From NCBI GenBank assembly GCA_900543795.1, contig UQSH01000004.1:13212-77211 (forward strand): 64,000 bases of DNA. Direction: 5' to 3'. This DNA comes from an uncultured Oscillospiraceae bacterium (GTDB lineage Bacteria; Bacillota; Clostridia; Oscillospirales; Acutalibacteraceae). Position numbers and translations under genes: made by a program. The notes below the pieces were generated by a model. It made no database searches. It was not told where the DNA came from and saw only the letters and a list, made by a program, of their open reading frames with translations. This document shows positions 8,401 to 16,331 of the stretch, one piece after another (positions within the stretch are counted from its first letter, which is position 1; each line of letters starts with the position of its first letter).

Positions 8401-11400
8401 GTAGGAATATATATAGCCTGTTGATAAATTGTTGTATTACCATTTTTATATATTCCGCCATTGATAGGAGCTGTTGGAGTATCTCCTTCTATTCCGGTAT
8501 AAAGCCAAACAAAGTTAATATTCGAAACACGAGCATTAACATTATCAGAGGTTCCGGTGCCTCCTGAGGTTGCATTTTTAGAGCCATTATACATTTCTCT
8601 AAATGTTCCAAGAGCGGGCTTTGTAAGCAAATTATTAGTATATTTGCCGGAAATTGAATTAGTAAAGTTTGCATATTCGGAAGCGGCAATTCCATCAATG
8701 GTTTGGGGCTTTTTATATTCCTTCATTGCGTTTATTGCATTAACAAGATTTGTAAACAATTCAACAACCTTTACGGAATCAAATGCAACGCCGCCGTATT
8801 TCATTGCATCCTCATAACGAACAACGGCATCATAGGCTTTATATGCTTCTGCCATATTTGTATAAACAAAATCACTGCTATCCTTGATGTTGTCCATTGC
8901 ATCAACATACCTTTTCTTTGCGATATCAATTAATGTTCCCGCAATTGCAAGGCAATCGTTTTGATATACACTCTTTGCAGAATAAACTTCGTTGAATATA
9001 GTGAAATCATCCATATAGCCATTTGAAGCGTTTGACCAATAACCGCAGGAATTTCCATAATGAACAGTCCAATCATTTTGGAAATAATCATGTAAAGAAT
9101 AGCCGGCAGTCTTTGCATTCGCTTCTGTATAATAATTTATCTTTTTAGTAAGAACACCGTCAAGATAAATATAGATATAATCATAGGTTCCGTTCGGAAC
9201 AATCTGAACGGTAATGTGGTTCCAATCATTAGCCTTTAATCCGCCTTCGCCGAACACTGCGGATGCGTTTATATAGTTATCGTCTTGCGTTGAGGCGTCG
9301 TAAGCGAAATGCAGATTGCCATCTTCAAGAAGTTCAAAATACCTTCTGGCAAAGGTTGTGTTATCATTACCGATATTAAAAATAGTTTCTCCGGTAGTTA
9401 TTGTTTCTCCGGGATTATACCAAAGTGAAATAGTATAGCCTTTCAACGAAGCAGTTGATGAGCCGCTATATGTTGCAGGGTTGTGAGCTTCAACTCCTCC
9501 TGCAACACTTAAAACATTATTGTGAATTGTTGCAGGGTCCTGAACGGTAGCAGTGCCATAATTTGTTTTTGGATAAACAGAAGCATCCGTGCCCTTTGCA
9601 ATATCCTCCATAGGATCATAATATTTCTTTGAATTTGTGTTAACGCTTTCTCCGGGTATATAGTTCTCAAGAGCGTCAAGAGAATCAATAATATCTTGTG
9701 TTGAAAGGGCTCTTCCGTAAATACGGAAATCAGAAATATAACCGTCAAGCATACCGTCAGCAGCATAAGAGGAAACGCCGAAATATAAATTTCCGTTCTT
9801 CATATTACTGAACATTGCCTCATTAAGAGAAGGCATATCATTAGGCGAACCGGCTTTAGTTACACTTTCTCCGTTTTTAGCGTAAACTGTTTTTAAAAGC
9901 GATCCGTCAACATAGAAATTAATAAATCCATTAACAACGGTCATTGTGTACAAATGCCATGCACCGCCATAAGTTGAGCCTTTATAACCGTTAGCAATTT
10001 TAACCTCACCGTTGTTTGCACCGCCATATTCCATATTGGCCGCACAGTAAACATAGGCTGAATTTCGTTGCGTGTTACCGGGTAGGGTTCCATCTGAATC
10101 CCAAGCAAGTGTTCCGGCTTCCTTATCCGACCAATCGAAGAAACGGCCCGTTCCGTTAGAACCATCGACCGGGCTTGCATTGTTTGCATAACCGTACCAC
10201 GAGAATGTAACACCGTCTTTTGCAGTGATATTACTAAACATATTAGAGGTGTTAATTTTTTCATAGGTACCCGACTGCGTGCTTGAGCTTCCGCCTGTAA
10301 ACTGAGCGCAAACCTTACCGCTTAAATCCTGAACAGCAGTAACACCTGAATTAGTTAGAGTATTGCCATTTCCTGTTGCATCATAGGTTACATCGTCAGT
10401 CGTGAAATAACGAGCAAGCAAATAATCGTTAACGGTTTTACCCTGTTCAACACCTGTATAATCATAGGTTGCTTTACCAAAGGCTTTAACGAGCTTATTA
10501 TACTGATCTGTTGTTATATTCATAACAGAACCATGTCTGGGATACAAATGGTTTATGTTCAAGGCTTTATTTTGGTTATTTTGGAATCCGCTCAAGCTAT
10601 TCGAGCTATATGCTGCGAAGAATGATCTTGAACTTGAATAGTGGTCGGCAAGAAGCACATACTCGCCCGTTGCTTGGATTCGATAAACCTGCGGACCTTC
10701 AAAGTAACTGCTATAATCAGTGTCTGTAAATTCAACAAATGTACTATAAGGACCGTTTGCATTCTCTGATGTTGCATAGCCAATCTTATCGCTCGAATCG
10801 TCCTTATACCAGAGATAATAAAACTGACCGTCATAGGTAATATCGCCGTCAATATTATCGCCGGTTGTTGTTAGCAGCTGCTTTGGTTCGGTTAGGAAGG
10901 TTTTAAAATCATCGGTATAAACATAGTGCATATATGTTCCGCCGTTAATATAACCGACCGCCCAATAAAGCATATAATGACCTGCATTTTTATCATAAAT
11001 TGCCTGGGGAGCCCACGCACGTGAAACAGAGCCGCCGCAAAGAGAACCAACTAAAGATTGAGTATCAATATTCCAAGGTTGAGCAGTTGCAATATCGGCA
11101 AGATCATTCAAATGCCAAACAAGAAGCTTGGAGTTATTTCCCCAGTTTGAACCGTTTTCGGTATTCAAATCCGTTGCAAGAATATAATATGTTCCGTCTT
11201 CCGCTTGAAAAGCATACGGATCACGAACATGACCGGACGCCGCAACACCGGAATTGTCCGGATATGATTCAAGAGAGCCGGAAATAACAGATGTGTCCCA
11301 AACAGGATTGTTACCGTTTAACGCCTCAAAGTTATATCCATCATCGGAAACAGCCATATGAAGAGTTTCTCCTTCGGTTGAGTTTCCGGTAAAATAAGTA

Positions 11401-12281
11401 AACAAATACTTATTCTTTGTTGAATCCTGATTTACTGATTCGATATTTTCAGAGCCCGTATAAAAAGATACAGACTTATAGCGAATATCATGCATAAAAT
11501 AATCGTTATCATCAGAACCAAGCATAATGTTATTAATATTTGCGGTATCAAGTGTATGCTTACCGCCATAAATTGTTTCAATAACAACGCCTTCATCATC
11601 GGTAATAAAGGTTCTAACATAGCCGTTAGAATATGTCATAACATAATGGTAATCAACACCGGTAGTTAAATACATTGACTCAGTTGATATGGATCTATTA
11701 GCGGCACCCGAAGTATATCCTGTTCCGCCAACATGAACACGACCATAGGCATCCTGTGCAAATACATTATTATTCCACATATCTGATGTTCCCATACCAA
11801 GAGTTGGAGAAGTTCCAAGTTTGAAGAAGCAGTATTCATCAGTTCCGGTGGTTATAGTAAAATCTTGATAAAAAGAGAATTCAAGATCAATCTTAAAGCA
11901 ATCAAGACCGGTAACAGGGGTGGTTGTGCTGCCGCTATAATTTGTTAAATACATATAGCCGTCTCGAATTAAAGTTCCCTTTGTTCCGCAATCAAGCGTA
12001 GTTGTTGTTCCACTCCAAAGATTAATATTCCAAGACATTCCGTAATCTGTTTGAAGCAGCTTATTAGCCTGAGATCCGGTAAAGCTTGTGTAATCTCCGT
12101 TAGCAGCACCACTGCCCCAGCAGGTATTTGAAGAATCTGTTCCGGCAGGATAAGTAAAGTCAGACGAAGCAAATTCAGTCCAATCAGTAGGTGCAGCATA
12201 AACTGTCATTGGAATGCATGAAGCAAGCATCATAACCGCAAGAAATAAAGAAAGTATCTTTTTTGAAGCTGACTTTTTCAT
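5484..12281 (-). CDS. Giant secreted multidomain protein with GH43-like propeller and LamG domains
   Basis: 2265 residues, probably an extracellular plant-polysaccharide enzyme. I chose ATG 12279-12281 (MKKSASKKILSLFLAVMM...) because GGAGG precedes it; the ATG 33 bases upstream is unsupported. A signal peptide occupies about 1-29. A beta-rich region follows to about 285. Residues about 290-597 resemble a GH43 five-bladed propeller: HVRDPYAF (putative base Asp, near 353), SRAWAPQAIYD, GDITYDG (second Asp, near 480) and FEGPQVYRI (putative acid Glu, near 527). Two LamG-type lectin folds follow (about 620-860, ending DFRIYGRALS; about 887-1103, ending DDFTIFNEVYS). Next come helical FIVAR-like spacers alternating with unrecognised beta regions (about 1115-1870), and an InlB-repeat-like module (about 1880-1957). 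I see no dockerin, LPXTG or SLH anchor. Substrate (arabinan or arabinoxylan) is inference from GH43. Confidence 0.8.
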   Translation of the reverse strand: MKKSASKKILSLFLAVMMLASCIPMTVYAAPTDWTEFASSDFTYPAGTDSSNTCWGSGAANGDYTSFTGSQANKLLQTDYGMSWNINLWSGTTTTLDCGTKGTLIRDGYMYLTNYSGSTTTPVTGLDCFKIDLEFSFYQDFTITTGTDEYCFFKLGTSPTLGMGTSDMWNNNVFAQDAYGRVHVGGTGYTSGAANRSISTESMYLTTGVDYHYVMTYSNGYVRTFITDDEGVVIETIYGGKHTLDTANINNIMLGSDDNDYFMHDIRYKSVSFYTGSENIESVNQDSTKNKYLFTYFTGNSTEGETLHMAVSDDGYNFEALNGNNPVWDTSVISGSLESYPDNSGVAASGHVRDPYAFQAEDGTYYILATDLNTENGSNWGNNSKLLVWHLNDLADIATAQPWNIDTQSLVGSLCGGSVSRAWAPQAIYDKNAGHYMLYWAVGYINGGTYMHYVYTDDFKTFLTEPKQLLTTTGDNIDGDITYDGQFYYLWYKDDSSDKIGYATSENANGPYSTFVEFTDTDYSSYFEGPQVYRIQATGEYVLLADHYSSSRSFFAAYSSNSLSGFQNNQNKALNINHLYPRHGSVMNITTDQYNKLVKAFGKATYDYTGVEQGKTVNDYLLARYFTTDDVTYDATGNGNTLTNSGVTAVQDLSGKVCAQFTGGSSSTQSGTYEKINTSNMFSNITAKDGVTFSWYGYANNASPVDGSNGTGRFFDWSDKEAGTLAWDSDGTLPGNTQRNSAYVYCAANMEYGGANNGEVKIANGYKGSTYGGAWHLYTMTVVNGFINFYVDGSLLKTVYAKNGESVTKAGSPNDMPSLNEAMFSNMKNGNLYFGVSSYAADGMLDGYISDFRIYGRALSTQDIIDSLDALENYIPGESVNTNSKKYYDPMEDIAKGTDASVYPKTNYGTATVQDPATIHNNVLSVAGGVEAHNPATYSGSSTASLKGYTISLWYNPGETITTGETIFNIGNDNTTFARRYFELLEDGNLHFAYDASTQDDNYINASAVFGEGGLKANDWNHITVQIVPNGTYDYIYIYLDGVLTKKINYYTEANAKTAGYSLHDYFQNDWTVHYGNSCGYWSNASNGYMDDFTIFNEVYSAKSVYQNDCLAIAGTLIDIAKKRYVDAMDNIKDSSDFVYTNMAEAYKAYDAVVRYEDAMKYGGVAFDSVKVVELFTNLVNAINAMKEYKKPQTIDGIAASEYANFTNSISGKYTNNLLTKPALGTFREMYNGSKNATSGGTGTSDNVNARVSNINFVWLYTGIEGDTPTAPINGGIYKNGNTTIYQQAIYIPTDTNVTKASNYLSLGSNSDKTWRISNSQTADWYYDTTPQWSLNGVKGDYGTNGVRTGVNEWRYGSNYLNYTGNPTTSGTKVNDYLTSYSDVLFGAYTYWTGLAGRKGYNNFYVGELGTIKVINFDPVRTALLDDQRQSILGAITNYNPEDVFELLNAYDALTSQSYILNGYSEAENLSTTLLKKVNTLKGVDVSKIERKADYSGALSSAESEQTFLNEIVKDESTGVVSYVDTQGVEHKYTLSSWKAYETAVNAIKEHFASLDPKANNDPDAPDMPYATSQEQVNILVKHINDAKAVLMEIADYSSVDLAISNTSVKSNYNSNNVNSNGQIYAYGTWKAFTEAYSNADIWHQKDAAYRYDTNMYKAKYELKGDGPYIAYDQSGNIVTSNSQVIDHYTFVGVFYDKADDANPSQFNTGDFVKINGVTTQLNGHRYYVTAVYNPATVGDSFEYSSSQIAINSAGNALKDTNTNLDPVADYTAYDATIDLIKYQDIAAFSDEYLGSGSSIYDTLNVQGVPTVQQPFSTGVSNVNSEVCTTPSYSVNNTAYVNVGNVIYKNTGESAQDVLDNTTTNILTALQTVNNDETTSRRSYNVTFKVYSNETGSEVQVGSNEISTAYYGQSVTKTVPVGYTSYKWVVSANGTEMTIPSASSYTTKIQSDVVIEVYCSNDADVSGNVKVQIQNIYGNTVQEYSVSEQTQIVLADGSYTIGGFSTVALDTIPYYAFNGWNINGLASNNGTYTLADIKDSNSVVVLTPKYVNTSSPYVVTVDGVAIKGVDGKELYYDSKAVASKSAGSYALAILNPDSTYSVVTYDDEYAFYAVGDAAFYSISFVDGVYKVNGNVISDSEMIRKLNSKLPFVYSISLYVDGKFTVYSGVTQGTCGVTITEVGTVYSTTANSTDTLIIGGTGVNSLVAKNPVDTDQYYLRFNTTKAVNARAYVKYSYNPTINSGNINQGTLIQTIDYGNICSKSAS

Positions 12282-12406
12282 AAATAAAAAACCTCCTATT
12301 TTACTTGAAAGCATAGAAATACTGCGGATTTACTGACTGCATCCGAGCATTATTTTACTTTCAGTTTGAACGCAATATATTAATATGCGCAAAATTATAC
12401 GCAATA

Positions 12407-12435
12407 ATTATAATTTATAATTTTAATCTTGTCAA
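12407..12435 (-). promoter_or_regulatory. Consensus sigma-A promoter for the giant secreted protein
   Basis: Perfect TTGACA (12430-12435) and TATAAT (12407-12412) on the minus strand with a 17-bp spacer. The start point would be near 12400, leaving a leader of about 120 nt before the ATG at 12281. No riboswitch-like structure was recognised in the leader. Confidence 0.85.
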
Positions 12436-12452
12436 CTATAATTATGAATAAT

Positions 12453-12467
12453 TTGTAAATTTTACAA
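12453..12467. promoter_or_regulatory. Palindrome upstream of the giant-protein promoter
   Basis: TTGTAAATTTTACAA is a 7-1-7 inverted repeat about 18 bp upstream of the -35 box, a position typical of an activator site. The region is very AT-rich, so chance is possible. Confidence 0.3.
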
Positions 12468-12507
12468 TTTGTTTTACAAAAAGACAATTTATGTAAGAAT
12501 TAACAAA

Positions 12508-12535
12508 AAAAGAGGCTGAAAAATCAACCTCTTTT
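12508..12535 (-). terminator. Intrinsic terminator after the WYL regulator gene
   Basis: On the minus strand AAAAGAGG and CCTCTTTT pair across a 12-nt loop, followed by further T residues. It separates the long dnaG-to-WYL gene run from the giant secreted protein, which has its own promoter just downstream. Confidence 0.8.
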
Positions 12536-12569
12536 ATCGACAGATTATAAATGATTAAGCTTATAATAA

Positions 12570-13559
12570 TTATTCATATATATTAAATATTGCCTGTGCC
12601 TTTTCCTTAACCATATCGGCAAGATACTGTGGCTCAACAACCTTTATTTTATTTCCGAACTGCATAAGCCAGGAAACGAAGCCGTCTGAAACGGCAGCAT
12701 TAATTTGCGTTTCAAAATGATTAATATCAACGGCAGTAAGCGGAATACGGGCTCCAAAGCGGTCAAGTATAGGCTCACGCATATCAAGCTCACAATTGAG
12801 GGTTACCCTATCAACCCGTCCGCTGAACATATTAAACATTTTTGATGAATAATCGGCAATATCAATTTTATCATCATACTCACTACATTCCCCGATAGGT
12901 CTTGCCGGGCATTTTAAAATTTGGATTTTACTCATTCTGTCTAATCTTAAATTCATAAGATTATCGTGGGAAGCCTTATTGCAAACAAGATAATATCTGT
13001 CGTTCTTCCAAAGGAGCGCATAAGGAGAAACGATAAAGGTTTTACTTGTGTATGACTTTTTATTCTGCTTATCAATATTTCTTGTTTTATAAACAAACTT
13101 AACAGTTTCGTTATTGCGTATTGCCTCGTCAAGAGCGTCGATAATATAATAAATTTCCTCATTATCGCATTTATATGTTTCCTCGCAATAAACCTGTGAT
13201 TCAAGCTCCTGTGCCTGTTTTTCGGAAAGCAATTCCTTTAATTTGGAAATTAAAGAAGCAGTTTTATTCGGTGTTATAAAGCCGGCAGAGTCAACAGCAT
13301 CAACAAGCAGACGGATTTCGGGAACCTCAAAGCTTCTTGATGAAATATAAAAGCCTTTTTTATTTTTTGTTGATGTAACAATTTCACAACCGATTTCATT
13401 GAGCGCCTTTACATCTGCATATATACTTTTGCGCTCACACACAACCCCGTCGTTTTTGAGCAAATCAATAAGCTGAGTTGTTGACAGGGGATTATCCTCG
13501 TCGGAATATTTAAGAAGATATTTATAAACGAGCAAGGTTTTAACCTTTGAGGTCTGCAT
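12570..13559 (-). CDS. WYL-domain transcriptional regulator with N-terminal HTH
   Basis: 329 residues from ATG 13557-13559 (MQTSKVKTLLVYKYLLKYSD), with AAGGTGG upstream; the GTG four codons earlier lies inside that ribosome binding site. Residues about 1-70 form a DeoR/HTH_11-like winged helix (STTQLIDLLKNDGVVCERKSIYADVKALNEIG). The WYL domain spans about 145-220 (VSPYALLWKNDRYYLVC, LRLDRMSKIQIL), followed by a C-terminal extension. Such proteins regulate genes in response to ligands or nucleic acids; targets are unknown here. It is the last gene before the terminator and lies next to the giant secreted protein, but nothing proves it controls that gene. Confidence 0.85.
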   Translation of the reverse strand: MQTSKVKTLLVYKYLLKYSDEDNPLSTTQLIDLLKNDGVVCERKSIYADVKALNEIGCEIVTSTKNKKGFYISSRSFEVPEIRLLVDAVDSAGFITPNKTASLISKLKELLSEKQAQELESQVYCEETYKCDNEEIYYIIDALDEAIRNNETVKFVYKTRNIDKQNKKSYTSKTFIVSPYALLWKNDRYYLVCNKASHDNLMNLRLDRMSKIQILKCPARPIGECSEYDDKIDIADYSSKMFNMFSGRVDRVTLNCELDMREPILDRFGARIPLTAVDINHFETQINAAVSDGFVSWLMQFGNKIKVVEPQYLADMVKEKAQAIFNIYE

Positions 13560-13594
13560 AAAATCACCCACCTTAATAAGCTATTATGATTTTA

Positions 13595-15067
13595 TCACAA
13601 TTTACTGATTTTTTCAACTATTGAACGAAAAACGGGACAGCAATTTTCACTGCCTGTTGTTCCGTCCTCTGTTAAAACAACTATTGCATATTTCGGATTA
13701 TCATACGGATAAAATCCTGCAAACCAAGTGTTCAGCACCTCTTTACCGTTTTGATAAACTCCGCTTTGCGCCGTAGAGGTTTTGCCTGCGCTGTTATTAT
13801 TATACTCAGCAGAGGCGGCGGTTCCGTTAGTTACAACATAACGCATATATTCCCGAAGCTTTACGGCGGTGTTCTGAGAAATTATGCGTATTCCCTCTTC
13901 CCTGTTTTGAGTATATGACAGTGTACCGTTTTCATCTGCCCTGCCAAGAACAAAAGACGGTTGATTATATATTCCTCCGTTTGCAATAGCACAAACCGCC
14001 GAACAAAAAGCAAGCGGAGATGCAGTTAAGCTGCCTTGTCCAAAGCCGAAAAGTGCCAAAAGACCTTTTGATTCAAGCTCCGAAGCTGATGGAAGATTTC
14101 CGTTATCGGCAGTTAAATTTTCTGTTAATGCCATTTCCTCTCCAAAGCCAAAGGAGGCTGCGGTGCCGAGCAGTCTTTCGCTGCCGAGCATTAATGCAAG
14201 ATTAACAAAATAGGTGTTGCAGGAATTAGCAAGCGCTTCCTTGACGGTTTGATTTGAATGTGCCTTTTCGTGCAGGCACGAAAATGTTGTGTCGCCAACA
14301 GTTATACTGCCCGTGCAGTTATATTCGGGGTTGATATTATTTTCAAGTGCACAGGCGGAAACGATAAGCTTGAAAACAGAGCCAACTGAATAGGGATTCA
14401 ACGCTCTGTTCAAATAATCATCAGGTGTTGAATAGAGCGCAAGTATTTGCGAGGTTTGGGCGTCCATAACAACTACCGCTCCCTTTTTAATACTTTGCGC
14501 TGACTCCTCTACTGCCTGCTGAACATTTTTATCCACGGTTAAAACAGTTCCCGATTTTAAATTATCAACTGTTTTTTCAACCCTTCCTGCGTCTCCTTCA
14601 AGTATTCTTCCCTTTGCGTCAACGGTAAAATTAATTTTCATTTCGTAGGAAGCTTTATCTGTATTTTTAATCATTCGGCTAAGCAGGCAGTCATTTGATT
14701 TAGTTACTTCAAATATTTTAATATATTTTGTGCTTGCATAATGCCTAATTTCCTTTACAATCGGTTTGCCGCCCGAGAGCTCATCGGCGATTTCCTTTAT
14801 TTCCTTTTGCGTAAAAAGCCTATTAAGCTCGTTCAAACAATTTTGGGTTGGCTTTATTACGGCAACAAGCGTTTTTTTGTTATTGTTAAGCTTATTCATA
14901 TTGCGGTCGTACACCGTTTCATAGAGGCGTGAAACTGTTAAGGAATAGCTGTTGTAGCCCGAAGAAACCGTATATTTTCTTGAAAAGGTTATATATGCAA
15001 TTCTGCCTATTGTTGATGCTAAAAGAAGCACAACTGCACAGGCAACTGCAACTATTCTTTTTTGCAT
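13595..15067 (-). CDS. Class B penicillin-binding protein (peptidoglycan D,D-transpeptidase)
   Basis: 490 residues, with one N-terminal membrane segment (VAVACAVVLLLASTIGRIAYI), a short dimerisation region, and a transpeptidase domain. The active-site motifs are SVFK (catalytic Ser, near 233), SCN (SxN, near 289) and KTS (near 432). It is shorter than typical FtsI/SpoVD proteins and has no PASTA domains, so it resembles the PbpA-type elongation or cell-division PBPs. It follows a U32 peptidase and mltG, another cell-wall gene. Its ribosome binding site lies inside a terminator-like hairpin. Confidence 0.88.
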   Translation of the reverse strand: MQKRIVAVACAVVLLLASTIGRIAYITFSRKYTVSSGYNSYSLTVSRLYETVYDRNMNKLNNNKKTLVAVIKPTQNCLNELNRLFTQKEIKEIADELSGGKPIVKEIRHYASTKYIKIFEVTKSNDCLLSRMIKNTDKASYEMKINFTVDAKGRILEGDAGRVEKTVDNLKSGTVLTVDKNVQQAVEESAQSIKKGAVVVMDAQTSQILALYSTPDDYLNRALNPYSVGSVFKLIVSACALENNINPEYNCTGSITVGDTTFSCLHEKAHSNQTVKEALANSCNTYFVNLALMLGSERLLGTAASFGFGEEMALTENLTADNGNLPSASELESKGLLALFGFGQGSLTASPLAFCSAVCAIANGGIYNQPSFVLGRADENGTLSYTQNREEGIRIISQNTAVKLREYMRYVVTNGTAASAEYNNNSAGKTSTAQSGVYQNGKEVLNTWFAGFYPYDNPKYAIVVLTEDGTTGSENCCPVFRSIVEKISKL

Positions 15068-15069
15068 AA

Positions 15070-15103
15070 AAACACCCCCGTTTTATTATAAACAGGGGTG
15101 TTT
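15070..15103 (-). promoter_or_regulatory. Terminator-like hairpin that contains the PBP ribosome binding site
   Basis: On the minus strand AAACACCCC (from 15103) pairs with GGGGTGTTT (to 15070), a 9-bp stem with a 16-nt loop, followed by T residues and then the PBP ATG at 15065-15067. The purine-rich GGGGGTG is the only ribosome binding site for that gene. The hairpin can therefore act as a terminator after the U32 gene, a translational lock on the PBP, or both. Confidence 0.6.
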
Positions 15104-15106
15104 AAA

Positions 15107-16330
15107 TTAATCTCTTTTTCTTCTGAAAAGCGCATTGGGAGAAATATCTGTATCGCATTTAAAGGAATATACATCTGTTGCCTTATTTGCAACCGAGGTT
15201 TTTTCCTTATCGTTTTCATTAAACAAATCCTCAACGGTAATTTTATAAGGAAGCTTAAAGGGCTCAACAACCTCAAGCTCCTCTCCCTCATAAAATCTGT
15301 TTCGCTGGCAAACTGTTAATCTGCCGTTTTCGCAGGATTTATAAATTGCACAAACATCCCAATCGCGAATGTATCCGCCGTTATCCGTTACCTGACCGTC
15401 TTTTATAGGTCCGAAATTAAAGCCGGTTGTATATTGGCGGTGGCTCATTTTATTTATCTCGTCCAAAATCCATTGAGACGGCTTAAAATCGGAAGAAGGG
15501 TTTTTAACATATTCATCAATAGCAGCTCTGTAAGCATTGGTAACTGCGGCAGTGTAATATTCACTCTTTGCTCTTCCCTCAATTTTAAAGGAATCAACGC
15601 CTGCATTGACAAGCTCAGGAATATGCTCAATCATACATAAATCCTTTGAATTGAAAATGTAAGTGCCGTTTTCCTCTTGATTAATCGGGAAATATTCGCC
15701 CGGACGCTTTTCTTCAACAAGACTGTATTTCCATCTGCATGGCTGGGCGCAATCGCCTCTGTTTGCATCTCTGCCCGTCATATAATCACTTAAAATACAT
15801 CTACCGCTGAAGCTCATACACATAGCGCCGTGAACAAAAACCTCTATTTCAAGATTAGGATTGCATTTATCACGAATTGTGCGTATTTCGTCAAGCGAAA
15901 GCTCGCGCGCAGTTACAATTCTCGAAGCACCCATTTCATAAAAAGCATTTGCGGTTTGATAATTAACAACACCTGCCTGTGTTGAAATGTGAACATCAAC
16001 ATCGCAGGCATATTTTTTTGCAAGTGAAAGAACGCCGATATCTGCAATAATAAGTGCGTCAACGCCTATATCCTGTGCATATTTTAAATAATCGGGAAGA
16101 AGCTCTATTTCATTATTTCTCGGAAGCGTATTACAGGTTAAATAAAGCTTTTTACCTGCCGAATGAGCAAAATTTACCGCTTCCTTTAACTCATCGGCGT
16201 TGAAATTTGAGGGATTTGTTCTCATTCCGAACATAGTTCCGCCGACATAAACGGCGTCTGCGCCGAATTTAACGGCAAGCTTAAGCCTAAGCATATCTCC
16301 TGCGGGAGATAAAAGTTCTATTTTTCTCAT
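15107..16330 (-). CDS. U32 family peptidase (TrhP/YrrO-like tRNA hydroxylation protein)
   Basis: 407 residues. It opens with MRKIELLSPAGDMLRLKLAVKFGADAVYVGG-type sequence and carries the U32 signature EVFVHGAMCMSFSGRCILS, followed by a CAQPC cysteine motif. Members of this family (E. coli YegQ/TrhP, B. subtilis YrrN/YrrO) are needed for 5-hydroxyuridine formation at tRNA position 34; older annotation is collagenase-like peptidase. In B. subtilis yrrO also lies downstream of mltG (yrrL), which supports this assignment. It starts one base after the mltG stop. Confidence 0.9.
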   Translation of the reverse strand: MRKIELLSPAGDMLRLKLAVKFGADAVYVGGTMFGMRTNPSNFNADELKEAVNFAHSAGKKLYLTCNTLPRNNEIELLPDYLKYAQDIGVDALIIADIGVLSLAKKYACDVDVHISTQAGVVNYQTANAFYEMGASRIVTARELSLDEIRTIRDKCNPNLEIEVFVHGAMCMSFSGRCILSDYMTGRDANRGDCAQPCRWKYSLVEEKRPGEYFPINQEENGTYIFNSKDLCMIEHIPELVNAGVDSFKIEGRAKSEYYTAAVTNAYRAAIDEYVKNPSSDFKPSQWILDEINKMSHRQYTTGFNFGPIKDGQVTDNGGYIRDWDVCAIYKSCENGRLTVCQRNRFYEGEELEVVEPFKLPYKITVEDLFNENDKEKTSVANKATDVYSFKCDTDISPNALFRRKRD

Positions 16331-16331
16331 A

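Noticed and set aside
12282..12400. Riboswitch in the 120-nt leader of the giant-protein gene
   Set aside because: No recognisable aptamer motif or terminator/antiterminator pair was seen.
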